From Novosphingobium sp. (lineage in GTDB: Bacteria > Pseudomonadota > Alphaproteobacteria > Sphingomonadales > Sphingomonadaceae), in assembly GCF_027531025.1 (NCBI RefSeq), contig NZ_JAPZQX010000004.1, positions 310,001 through 374,000 on the forward strand: a DNA stretch of 64,000 bases, read 5' to 3'. Below the pieces are notes generated by a model. It made no database searches. It was not told where the DNA came from and saw only the letters and a list, made by a program, of their open reading frames with translations. Numbering within the stretch: the first letter of the stretch is position 1; each line of letters opens with the position of its first letter. This document shows, in pieces, positions 7,499-15,427 of the stretch. The position numbers and the translations under genes were made by a program.

Positions 7499-8863
7499 AT
7501 GGCAAGGAAACTGGTATCCGTGGCGGCGCTGCTGGCGGCATTGATGGCAATGCCCGCAACCGCCGCGCCCAGTCCCCTGGCCATGAGCGAGACCGAGGCG
7601 GCAGCCCCGGCGCTGCCACCCGTCCTACCCGCGCGCGACCGGGCGGCGATCGAGAACCGCATCCTGGCGGCACGGCTCGATACCCTGATACCGGCGATCA
7701 TGCGCGAACAGGGCATCGATCTGTGGCTGCTGGTGGCGCGGGAGTATTTCGAGGAACCGGTGGTCGCCTCGATGCTCAATGCGGAGAATTTCCATGCCCG
7801 CCGTCGCACGATCCTGATCTTTCATGACCCGGGCGAGGGCAAGCCGGTCGAGCGGCTGACGGTCAGTCGCTATGGCCTTGGCGGCCTGTTCGAGCCGGCC
7901 TGGGATCCCGCCAAGCAGCCTGACCAATGGCAGGCCGTCGCCGAAATCATCGCGACGCGCAATCCCGCCCGGATCGCAATCAACACCTCCGATCTCTACC
8001 AGTTCGCCGATGGCATGACGGTCAGCCAGTACGACAAGTTCACCGCGGCCCTGCCGCCAGAGTTGCGCGCGCGGCTGGTCAGCGGGGAGGGGCTGGCGAT
8101 CCGTTGGCTGGAGACGCGCACCGCTGCCGAGATGGAGCTTTACCCCACGGTCGTGCGCACGGCCCATGCGATCATTGCCGAGGCATTCTCGCGCAGGGTC
8201 ATCACCCCCGGCGTAACGACGGCCGAACAGGTGCAGTGGTGGTATCGCGACCTGCTGCTGCAGCTTGGCCTCGATCCGTGGTTCCACCCTTCGGTGGCGA
8301 TCCAGCGCCAGGGCGCGAAGGGCATGCTCGACGGGGCCGAAGTGATACGGCCCGGCGATCTGCTCTGGACCGATTTCGGGATCACCTACCTGCGGCTCAG
8401 CACCGATACCCAGCATCTGGCCTATGTCCTGAAGCCGGGCGAGACCGATGCGCCGGCAGGCCTCAGGCAGGGGCTGGCGAACAGCAACCGGGTGCAGGAT
8501 ATCCTCACCCGCCATTTCGCGGTCGGCCGCAGCGGCAACGCGGTGCTGGCCCTGGCGCGAGCCGAGGCCATTGCCGCGGGGCTCGATCCATCGATCTATT
8601 CGCACCCGATCGGTTTGCATGGCCACGGTGCCGGACCGGCGATCGGCTTCTGGGACAACCAGAACGCCGATCCGCGCGGGGCCGGGGCGATCAATGCCAA
8701 TACCGCCTGGTCGATCGAACTGACCACCTATGCGGCGGTCCCCGAATGGGGCGGTCAGCGGGTCGATTTCCGGACCGAGGAGAATGCCTTCTTTGATGGT
8801 GCGCGGGTGCGCTACATCGATGGACGCCAGACCAAGCTCACCCTGATTCCGTCAGCGCCCTGA
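7499..8863 (+). CDS. Secreted M24-family metallopeptidase (Xaa-Pro peptidase-like)
   Basis: A 454-residue protein with a signal peptide (KLVSVAALLAALMAMPATAA) and a pita-bread M24 fold in its C-terminal half. Metal-ligand segments are WTDFGITYLRLSTDTQH (two aspartates are usual; here D and a later D/T), HPIGLHGHGAG (histidine), WSIELTTY (glutamate) and RTEENAFF (glutamate). The N-terminal 200 residues form the non-catalytic creatinase-like domain. Some M24 members are creatinases or inactive, and the ligand set is not fully canonical, so activity is likely but unproven. It is divergent from the hydrolase and shares operator copy 3. Confidence 0.85.
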   Translation: MARKLVSVAALLAALMAMPATAAPSPLAMSETEAAAPALPPVLPARDRAAIENRILAARLDTLIPAIMREQGIDLWLLVAREYFEEPVVASMLNAENFHARRRTILIFHDPGEGKPVERLTVSRYGLGGLFEPAWDPAKQPDQWQAVAEIIATRNPARIAINTSDLYQFADGMTVSQYDKFTAALPPELRARLVSGEGLAIRWLETRTAAEMELYPTVVRTAHAIIAEAFSRRVITPGVTTAEQVQWWYRDLLLQLGLDPWFHPSVAIQRQGAKGMLDGAEVIRPGDLLWTDFGITYLRLSTDTQHLAYVLKPGETDAPAGLRQGLANSNRVQDILTRHFAVGRSGNAVLALARAEAIAAGLDPSIYSHPIGLHGHGAGPAIGFWDNQNADPRGAGAINANTAWSIELTTYAAVPEWGGQRVDFRTEENAFFDGARVRYIDGRQTKLTLIPSAP

Positions 8864-8915
8864 TCGCGGTCCAACGTGGGTCGACGACGACAAGAAGCCG
8901 GCAACACAACGGTGT

Positions 8916-11573
8916 TCAGTTGATCCTGCGGACCACGAAATCGATGCCGTTGATGAAGCCGCCATCGGGCTTGGCCGCGATGCTGGCATCCCGGTCCACG
9001 CTCAGGCCGAGCCGGGTCAACTGATCGGGCGCAATGCGCAGGACGTAACGGCCCGGTCGGATGCTCGAGATGGTGTAGAAGCCATCGCTGGCCGTTCTGG
9101 TGGTGGCCACGGTCACCCCGGCGTCATCGATCAATTCCACCTGGGCATTGCCGATCCCGCGCTGAAGCCCCTGTTCCTCCAGCCGAACGGTGCCGTCGAT
9201 TTCCGAGGTAAGGACAACCGGGAGATCAAGCCGCACCGGCTTGCCGGGGTGGGCCAGGATGCGGTAGCCTTCGAACGCAGGCTGCCACTGAACATCCTCG
9301 AGCGATGCCGGATTGATCCCGACATTGGCATAGGCGCGGGCGCCGAACCGCTTCATCAGGGCCACACCCGAAGCATCGGTCTCGACGTCGGAGCGACTGT
9401 TGCCGTTGACCAGCAAACTGGCACCAGGGACCGGGGCCTCGCCCGGATCACGACGATTATTGCCGTTCTCATCCACGAAGACATTGGCCGAAACCAGTCC
9501 GCTGCCGGCCATTGGCTGCCAGTCGCGCAGGACGCGCCCGCTGGTGGGATCGCGTCCGAAGGCGGTGAACAACGTCAGGCCCGCGCCAAAGTTGCGCCGG
9601 TTTGCGTACATGGCACTAAGCCCAAGCGCAAAGTTCCCGAACCGGTGGCTGATCCCGCCGACAATTGTCGTACTGGTAGAGGCGAAATCATGGATCAGGC
9701 CAAGATTCAGCCGGTTTGAGTTGCCGAGTGTCTTGTCCAAGTTGACCGCCATGTTCGTCAATTGCGCGCCGGGGACCAGTCGATAAGCGAGCTGTCCCCC
9801 AAGCCCGATCCCTGCGACGCGGCGGCTGGCCTGCAGCACCCCGTCGACCGTATCGACCGAGCCCTGATGGAACCAGTTGACCGTATTGGTCAGATTGGTC
9901 CGCCAGATGTTGGCTGAAAGGCGTTGTTGGACATTGTAGCTCTCTACCCCGGATCTGCGCACATCGCGTCTCACCGCCAGATCGAAGGGCAGCACCAGGG
10001 TCTCGCCCAACTTGATGCGCCCATTGAGGCCAAACGCATCCTGGGTCTTGATCCCGTCCGTCGTGATTGCCTCTAGTTCGGAACTGAAATCGTTGATCCA
10101 CAGGCGTGAGGCATCAAGCGACATGCCCAGCAGATAGGTTCGCACACCCAGTTCGATAATGTCCCCGCCATTGAGGTCGCGGGTGTAATCGGCGTTGAAC
10201 AGGGCGCCACCTGATGACACCCGCAGGCCGCCGGTTAGGTATTTGCGGACGCCAGCAACAGCGCCATCGGCGCGATCAAGCAGGACGAAGCTGCCGGTGG
10301 CAGCGACGTTGCGCATGATGCCAAGATCGATCTGGCCCACCTGGCGCAGGGTTCCATCGCCCTCGCGCTTGCCCGCAACAGTATAAAACAGCTGGCCGGG
10401 TGCAACGAGCGACTGGTCGAGCAGGAACGACCGCCGTTCTACGCGGCTCTGACCCAAGGGGCCGTTGAAGACCAGTCGGAACTCGGTTCGCCCGAAATAG
10501 AGGTCAAGGTCCTTGAATTCGTACTGACCATCTGGCCGTGAGGTCTGGAAACCGACCAGCGCATCGTTGACATAGAGGCTCACGTCCCAGCCCGACGGGA
10601 GACTGCCGCGCAGCGTTTGCACACCATAGCTGCTGCCCAGATCGAACGGTCGATTGCTGATCAGATAGCCATTGCCGCCACCGCCGCCACCAATCACGCG
10701 GCTGACCGCGGGTAGCGAAACGTCTCCGAATTCGACGCTGCGTGCGCCGAGCGGGCCAAGCAGACCACCATCGGGATCGTGGCGCGCCAGAGTGATGCGC
10801 CCCTGCGGCTTGCCATCGGTCTTGCTGATCGAGAAGAATCCGGATGCCTCCATCCCGATCAGGTCGCCGGTCAGATAGCCGGAGTAGGTGGCGTTGAAGA
10901 CCAGCTCGCCCCCAGACTTGCGGAGTTCCGTCGCCACCGTGCTATCGATGAACGGCAGGCTGACGATATCGTAGTCGGGCGGCAGATTTGGCAGGTCGGG
11001 ATCACTCTGGCGGCCTTCGCTGCGGAGCAGCTTGCCCCCTTTGCGCTCACGCTCCATCTTCAACTGGATCGGCAGTTTTTCGCGCGGTGTGGCGGTGAGG
11101 CGGAGACTTGACAGGTCCATCGCGAAATCGACCGGCCACACGGCCTGCAGCACGCTTTTGGCAACGTAGAGATCGCCATCGATCCATTGTGCCTGCCAAT
11201 CTTCGAACTTTACGGTTCGTCCGCGCAAGGTGATCGTGCGGGTTGCGGGATCGAGCCGGAACGGCTGGTCCTCGGTCGCGACGAAGCCGGTTGCAATCCG
11301 CGTCGCGGGATCCACCGTCACGCCGATCGTGAGCAGACGGGCTAGCTCGTCGATCGGCAGGAGGAAGTCGTTGCGCACTTCATACACGTTGATGACGTCG
11401 GAAAGTTGCTGCTTTTCGAGCATCAGTTCGACCAGCAGCAGGTTCGCTTCCGGCCCGCTATTGGCGGTTGCGGCCCATGCGGTCGATCCGGCACCGTGCG
11501 GCGCCAGGGCAGTCGCAACAGTACCCAGGAGCAGCGCAATTGTCAGTCGTTTGACCAATCGGCGCGGGTTCAT
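8916..11573 (-). CDS. Fimbrial outer-membrane usher
   Basis: An 885-residue outer-membrane usher, the pore through which chaperone-bound pilus subunits are assembled. After the signal peptide come an N-terminal periplasmic domain and a long barrel region with the usher-like stretch DVSLYVNDALVGFQTSRPD and FKDLDLYFGRTEFRLVF. Near the C-terminus a segment VFVDENGNNRRDPGEAPVPG is followed by a carboxypeptidase-regulatory-like beta-sandwich (ASDGFYTISSIRPGRYVLRI). It is the last gene of the pilus operon, 79 bases after the chaperone. The start is supported by the signal peptide more than by the weak ribosome site. Confidence 0.85.
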   Translation of the reverse strand: MNPRRLVKRLTIALLLGTVATALAPHGAGSTAWAATANSGPEANLLLVELMLEKQQLSDVINVYEVRNDFLLPIDELARLLTIGVTVDPATRIATGFVATEDQPFRLDPATRTITLRGRTVKFEDWQAQWIDGDLYVAKSVLQAVWPVDFAMDLSSLRLTATPREKLPIQLKMERERKGGKLLRSEGRQSDPDLPNLPPDYDIVSLPFIDSTVATELRKSGGELVFNATYSGYLTGDLIGMEASGFFSISKTDGKPQGRITLARHDPDGGLLGPLGARSVEFGDVSLPAVSRVIGGGGGGNGYLISNRPFDLGSSYGVQTLRGSLPSGWDVSLYVNDALVGFQTSRPDGQYEFKDLDLYFGRTEFRLVFNGPLGQSRVERRSFLLDQSLVAPGQLFYTVAGKREGDGTLRQVGQIDLGIMRNVAATGSFVLLDRADGAVAGVRKYLTGGLRVSSGGALFNADYTRDLNGGDIIELGVRTYLLGMSLDASRLWINDFSSELEAITTDGIKTQDAFGLNGRIKLGETLVLPFDLAVRRDVRRSGVESYNVQQRLSANIWRTNLTNTVNWFHQGSVDTVDGVLQASRRVAGIGLGGQLAYRLVPGAQLTNMAVNLDKTLGNSNRLNLGLIHDFASTSTTIVGGISHRFGNFALGLSAMYANRRNFGAGLTLFTAFGRDPTSGRVLRDWQPMAGSGLVSANVFVDENGNNRRDPGEAPVPGASLLVNGNSRSDVETDASGVALMKRFGARAYANVGINPASLEDVQWQPAFEGYRILAHPGKPVRLDLPVVLTSEIDGTVRLEEQGLQRGIGNAQVELIDDAGVTVATTRTASDGFYTISSIRPGRYVLRIAPDQLTRLGLSVDRDASIAAKPDGGFINGIDFVVRRIN

Positions 11574-11652
11574 GGCATTTCCGCAAGGAGTTGCAGTTGA
11601 ATTGGACCGCCAGAGATCGCCCCGTACCCATTGGTCAGTGCGCTGGCCGCTG

Positions 11653-12522
11653 TCAGGGAACCGCTACGCGGCTTTCTGCCATTACCGTGCCCCCTTCGGA
11701 GACGCCAAGGCTGTAACGCAGAACAATCGATCCTCCCTTCAGCACCACGCCTGATGGCAGGGTAAGTGGCAGGCGCGCCCGCCGGACCGGGTTGGGAACA
11801 TAGACTGCCACGCCGCTGACATTGCCCAGCTCAACCGCTTTCCCGGTCGGCGGTCCATAGGTCGCAGAGATATCACCATAGACTGATCGGTTGCCCTGGC
11901 GGGTTATCTCGAAGGTCAGTGACGGGCCTGCTTCGGTGCCAGCAGGTACAAACGTCAGGTTGTCGAGCGTAACCTTGGCATCGGTCTGGCCCTGACGGAT
12001 GATCACCGGGATGGAGGCGCCTACCAGGGCAGTCAGCCGGATCGAGGCGGTGGTGCTTTCTCTCGCAGTCGCTGCCACCTCGATGTTGGAAGCCTCTTCG
12101 ATGTCAGGCAGCCGATCGAACTGGAGATGCGAACGGTATTCGCCCGGCGCCAGGCTTGCTGGACGGCGCACCATGACCCGCACGATCTGGCTTTCACCCG
12201 GCTTCAGGGTGACCAACCGGGGGGTAAAGTAAAGCATCCCGTCGGCCGCCTGTTCGCCGGCTGGCGGCTTGGCGGCTTCAACCAGCTCGCCCGTTTCGGT
12301 CATCCGACGATAAATGATGTTGATGCGGTATGACGCAGTCTTCGTATCGCGATTGACCAGTTCAACCTGCGCGCTGCGTTCCGCATTGTCGAGCACGACA
12401 CGGGTCGGGAAGATCATCAGTTCGGCCCGCGCCGGCGCGGTCCAGGCGATAGTTGGCAAGATCAGAGCGAGTATTCGCAGGGCTCGGTGCACCGCAGCGC
12501 GGAGCGAGATGTTACAGGTCAT
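11653..12522 (-). CDS. Periplasmic fimbrial chaperone (PapD-like)
   Basis: A 289-residue chaperone with a signal peptide (ALRILALILPTIAWTAPARA) and two immunoglobulin-like domains. Domain 1 begins LMIFPTRVVLDNAERSAQV and has the G1-strand motif GESQIVRVMVRRP that donates a strand to pilus subunits. The ATG at 12522 is preceded by GAGAGG at 5 bases, and it avoids reading back through the upstream gene. It is placed between the subunit genes and the usher, as expected for chaperone-usher operons. Confidence 0.9.
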   Translation of the reverse strand: MTCNISLRAAVHRALRILALILPTIAWTAPARAELMIFPTRVVLDNAERSAQVELVNRDTKTASYRINIIYRRMTETGELVEAAKPPAGEQAADGMLYFTPRLVTLKPGESQIVRVMVRRPASLAPGEYRSHLQFDRLPDIEEASNIEVAATARESTTASIRLTALVGASIPVIIRQGQTDAKVTLDNLTFVPAGTEAGPSLTFEITRQGNRSVYGDISATYGPPTGKAVELGNVSGVAVYVPNPVRRARLPLTLPSGVVLKGGSIVLRYSLGVSEGGTVMAESRVAVP

Positions 12523-12559
12523 GCATGCCTCTCTGTCGCAAACCTTGAAAAGCGAATGT

Positions 12560-13072
12560 TCATGGGAATGCAACCGTGACTGCAAAGGTTCCCGCATAGT
12601 TGCCCACAGCCTGGGCGCTGTTGACGTTGAGTGTCGCGCCAACGAGGATCTGCGCCGTCCCGGCTGTGAGCGTGCCAAATCCCTTATTGCCAGTGCCCTG
12701 CCCAGGGATTGGATTGCTGGTGAACGCATTCACGGTCATCGTCCCGCCTCCCCCTGTTCGCGCTAAGGTGGCACTTGCCGGAAGGGTTACGGTGAAGGTT
12801 TTCGCCCGTGGGGCATTGTTGACCACAGAGAATGTCGCCGCGGCAGGGGCGGGGAACTGAGTGTTGGTGAGCAGCACCACGCCGCCTGTAGCCGAACGCG
12901 CACCGGCGGTAGAAACGACGATCGTCCCTCCACTGGTTGGGATAAAGGCCCCGAAGGCCAGGTTCTGCGTGGTCGTGATCGACTGTGCCTGAGCCGCAAT
13001 GTGCCCGAGCATCGCCCCCATGATCACGACTGACCCTGAAAGTATTCGGAGCGAGCTTCGAGGCGCATTCAT
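12560..13072 (-). CDS. DUF4402-like pilus subunit
   Basis: A 170-residue exported protein. It has a signal peptide ending AAQAQS, then a pattern shared with the other subunits of this operon: LAFGAFIPTSGGTIVVS, ATGGVVLL, AATFSVVNN and the closing NYAGTFAVTVAF. This glycine/threonine/valine-rich layout is that of DUF4402 proteins, which occur with chaperone-usher genes. I start at the ATG at 13072 because AGGTG lies about 8 bases upstream and it follows the previous stop by 10 bases. It is a structural pilus subunit or tip component by context. Confidence 0.75.
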   Translation of the reverse strand: MNAPRSSLRILSGSVVIMGAMLGHIAAQAQSITTTQNLAFGAFIPTSGGTIVVSTAGARSATGGVVLLTNTQFPAPAAATFSVVNNAPRAKTFTVTLPASATLARTGGGGTMTVNAFTSNPIPGQGTGNKGFGTLTAGTAQILVGATLNVNSAQAVGNYAGTFAVTVAFP

Positions 13073-13082
13073 AAGCAGACAC

Positions 13083-13580
13083 CTAATTGAACGGCACGAT
13101 TGCCCTGAGGTAACCGCTGCCATCAGCTAACCTTACGACCTCCACGACAATGAGTTGGAAGCCGTTCGGATCGATCGATCCGCTGACAGACTTGCTTCGC
13201 ACTAACTCCGCCTCGAATCGACTGTTACTGTCCTCGATGCCCAGTTGACTAATGAGTTGTTCGAGCACCGTCGCATTCTGACCCGTGGCCGAGATCTCGA
13301 AGCCTTGGGCGATTGGCTTTACGTTATTGAATGAAAACATTGCAGTACTGTTGCCATTACTGAGCCCGGGGATCGCGATGGTCATTACGCCAGTCGACTG
13401 GTTGAGCAGTACCCTGGTTGCGGTTTCAGACGAGATCGACTGCGATGGCACGACCGTGGCAGTCGCATCGACCCTGATCGGTTCGTCGCGGGCGGCAGCC
13501 GGAGTGATTGTCATCACCCCGGCCTGTATTGCAAGGCAGGCGAGCCGAAAGCGTCTTGTCCGGGCCATGCCTTGCCGCAC
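13083..13580 (-). CDS. Divergent pilus-operon subunit (DUF4402-like)
   Basis: A 165-residue exported protein, the most divergent of the four small proteins in the operon. It has an N-terminal signal sequence ending PAAARDE and lacks the glycine-rich FG..PGATAG core of its neighbours, having instead FSFNNVKPIAQGFEIS. The end, VVEVVRLADGSGYLRAIVPFN, resembles the C-terminal strand of the others. The start is uncertain: a GTG at 13580 lies 4 bases after the upstream stop, and an ATG at 13568 has a ribosome site that is too close. It could be an adaptor or tip subunit. Confidence 0.6.
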   Translation of the reverse strand: MRQGMARTRRFRLACLAIQAGVMTITPAAARDEPIRVDATATVVPSQSISSETATRVLLNQSTGVMTIAIPGLSNGNSTAMFSFNNVKPIAQGFEISATGQNATVLEQLISQLGIEDSNSRFEAELVRSKSVSGSIDPNGFQLIVVEVVRLADGSGYLRAIVPFN

Positions 13581-13584
13581 CAGG

Positions 13585-14160
13585 TCAGTTATAGCTGACC
13601 GTTACCTGGATGGGGTTGCCGCCAGTGTGGTTGGTCGAATACTCACCCACGGGCAGGTCCGCAGAAGCACCGACGTTCAGCCGCCCGCCAATGTAAAGTG
13701 CGGCGGCGCCGCTCGCCAGCGCACCCGCGATGCTCGAAGTCTGCTCGGTTTCGGTATTGTCGGTGCTGACCCGAACCTTGAAGGTATCCACCGTCATCGA
13801 CTTCGCGTCATCATCCGACTTGGTCAGCTTGACGGGGTTGCCGCCCACACCGCCGATGGCGACCGAAAAGGTGGCCGCGCCTGCGCCCGAAAGATTGACC
13901 ACGCCCGAGCGCACGGTCGTGCCGTTGCTTGCGAGGGTCACGCCGCTGGCCGTGCGTGTGTCATTCGTGTCGACCGTCACTGAGCCAGCCGTTGCGCCCG
14001 GCACGATATCGCCGAAGGAAAGGCTCAGGACCGAACCGATGGTCAGCGGGTTGACCACCGCGACCGACGCGTCAACGCTGCTTTGGGCGTAAGCCGGCTG
14101 GGCCACTGCCAGCGCTGCTCCGGAAAGAGCCAGCGCACTAATCTTGTTGATCTTGCTCAT
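13585..14160 (-). CDS. DUF4402 pilus subunit
   Basis: A 191-residue exported protein with signal peptide SALALSGAALAVAQPAYAQ. The DUF4402 pattern follows: LSFGDIVPGATAGSVTV, TRTASGVTLAS, GAATFSVAI, and the final strand GGNPIQVTVSYN. The ATG at 14160 is used rather than the upstream one at 14205 because the signal peptide then begins normally and AGGT lies 5 bases before it. It is similar in layout to the next subunit (14202-14780), probably by duplication; likely a major or minor pilin. Confidence 0.8.
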   Translation of the reverse strand: MSKINKISALALSGAALAVAQPAYAQSSVDASVAVVNPLTIGSVLSLSFGDIVPGATAGSVTVDTNDTRTASGVTLASNGTTVRSGVVNLSGAGAATFSVAIGGVGGNPVKLTKSDDDAKSMTVDTFKVRVSTDNTETEQTSSIAGALASGAAALYIGGRLNVGASADLPVGEYSTNHTGGNPIQVTVSYN

Positions 14161-14201
14161 TTTTACCTGCTCCAGTTGATCGAAATGTCTGTTTGCTTCA
14201 C

Positions 14202-14780
14202 TCAATTGTATGCGACAGTTACGGTCACCGGCGTGCCGCCGGCATTGTCCGTGGTGTAGGTTCCGTTTGGGGTTGTCGTGGAAGTGCCGACCGCCAGCGT
14301 TGCTCCAACCGCAAAGGTTTGACTGCCACCGGCCGATAGCGTGCCCGTGTATGCAGACACTTGGTCCACACCACCGCTCATCTTCACGACGTAACTGGAC
14401 AGCGCCATCGTGCGGCCCGCCCCATCGGATAGAACGCCCCCGGCAATGCTGAGCGAGAAAGTGGCGCTATTCTGCCCGGTTACGGTGAACTGCGCGGCGC
14501 TGGTCGAACCGGCGTTACCCAGAATGACCCCCCCGGTAGCCGTGCGTGTGCCTGACGTTGACAGCACGATCGTGCCAGCGGTTGCCCCGGCCACCAGGTT
14601 TCCGAAATTGAAATCGTTGTTCTTGGCGACAGATAGGGCCGCTGCAACGACAGCCGTGCCCGATGCCGAAGCCGACTGGGCGATCGCGACCTGGGGTGCG
14701 CCAAGGGCAACCACCGCGATAGCAAGACGCCACAGGCCAAAGAGCTGCCCAATAGTATTAATCGCAGAAGAATTGCTCAT
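14202..14780 (-). CDS. DUF4402 pilus subunit, first gene of the operon
   Basis: A 192-residue exported protein. It has a signal peptide (LAIAVVALGAPQVAIAQS), then FNFGNLVAGATAGTIVLS, TRTATGGVILG, AAQFTVTGQ, and the final GGTPVTVTVAYN. GGAAGG lies 10 bases before the ATG at 14780. As the promoter-proximal and most canonical member, it is the best candidate for the main pilin. The 5' leader (14781-15012) is AT-rich and carries three inverted repeats. Confidence 0.8.
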   Translation of the reverse strand: MSNSSAINTIGQLFGLWRLAIAVVALGAPQVAIAQSASASGTAVVAAALSVAKNNDFNFGNLVAGATAGTIVLSTSGTRTATGGVILGNAGSTSAAQFTVTGQNSATFSLSIAGGVLSDGAGRTMALSSYVVKMSGGVDQVSAYTGTLSAGGSQTFAVGATLAVGTSTTTPNGTYTTDNAGGTPVTVTVAYN

Positions 14781-14847
14781 AAAGCGACTGCCTTCCGGGT
14801 CCTTCCTTGACAAAAAAGGCAATACTTTCAGAATCATCATGTACTTA

Positions 14848-14871
14848 CTGACCGCATACTGTTGCGGTCAG
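14848..14871. repeat. Perfect 9-base inverted repeat in pilus leader
   Basis: CTGACCGCA (14848-14856) and TGCGGTCAG (14863-14871) with a 6-base loop. On the transcribed strand this would form a stable hairpin about 70 bases upstream of the first pilin start. It could be a leader structure or a protein-binding palindrome. Confidence 0.7.
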
Positions 14872-14911
14872 ATTTACCTCCTAAGATGTATGCTATCATT
14901 GTGAGACAAAT

Positions 14912-14939
14912 CTATTGAAAAATAAGGGATTTTCAATAG
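14912..14939. repeat. Perfect 10-base inverted repeat in pilus leader
   Basis: CTATTGAAAA (14912-14921) and TTTTCAATAG (14930-14939) with an 8-base spacer. The length and AT-richness fit an operator or an RNA hairpin. It lies 40 bases from the 14848-14871 repeat. Confidence 0.7.
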
Positions 14940-14982
14940 GTAGGGATACGGACTTTATATCCATTTGTAGAGTAATATTATT

Positions 14983-15012
14983 GCTTTCCGGAGGGTATAA
15001 TACCTAGAAAGC
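14983..15012. repeat. Imperfect inverted repeat containing TATAAT
   Basis: Outer arms GCTTTC (14983-14988) and GAAAGC (15007-15012) enclose the 11-base palindrome GGTATAATACC (14994-15004). The centre contains a consensus -10 hexamer on the plus strand and TATTAT on the minus strand, but no well-spaced -35 was found on either. Binding here would overlap a possible promoter. Confidence 0.5.
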
Positions 15013-15427
15013 AAAGCGATTGAGCTGATATGCTTCTAACAATTGTTTGGTCAGGTATGGGAATCGGAGAGGAGTTTGGGCTCGTGTGCGGCCCTCGGGA
15101 TGGCTGACAAGTATCTGAAACAAGATTGGTTAACTGCGATCGAGGAGCGTCGCAGTGCGGTGCCGCGGCTCTGATGATGCGCTCAGTGCAAAGGGCAACG
15201 CTGGAGTATGGTTCGGCCAGGGAAATGGTAAGGCCGACTCCCGGACCTGCACTCTATCGGCATTTCCTGCTGATAAAGCGACCGTCCCTCAGTCTGCACC
15301 AAGGCCAGCCCGGGCGCGCGACCGCGGGTAGGATGGCCGATCTGCTCAAGGCATTACAGGCAGCCGAGGTCGAAAGGCCTTGCCAGATGGAAGCGTGATG
15401 GCCGCCTTAAACGGGCTGCTCCCTCAA

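Larger units (their letters stand above)
14841..15427. other. AT-rich pilus-operon leader and gene-free stretch
   Basis: No convincing gene. The first 220 bases are clearly more AT-rich than the rest of the window and hold three inverted repeats, described separately; they must contain the pilus promoter. From about 15060 to 15427 base composition returns to high GC. The only open frame there (15126-15398, plus) has no ribosome site or recognisable sequence. The c-di-GMP gene ends at 15428, so the right part is downstream sequence. Confidence 0.6.

Noticed and set aside
15126..15398. 90-codon open frame on the plus strand
   Set aside because: No ribosome site, no recognisable sequence and atypical composition.
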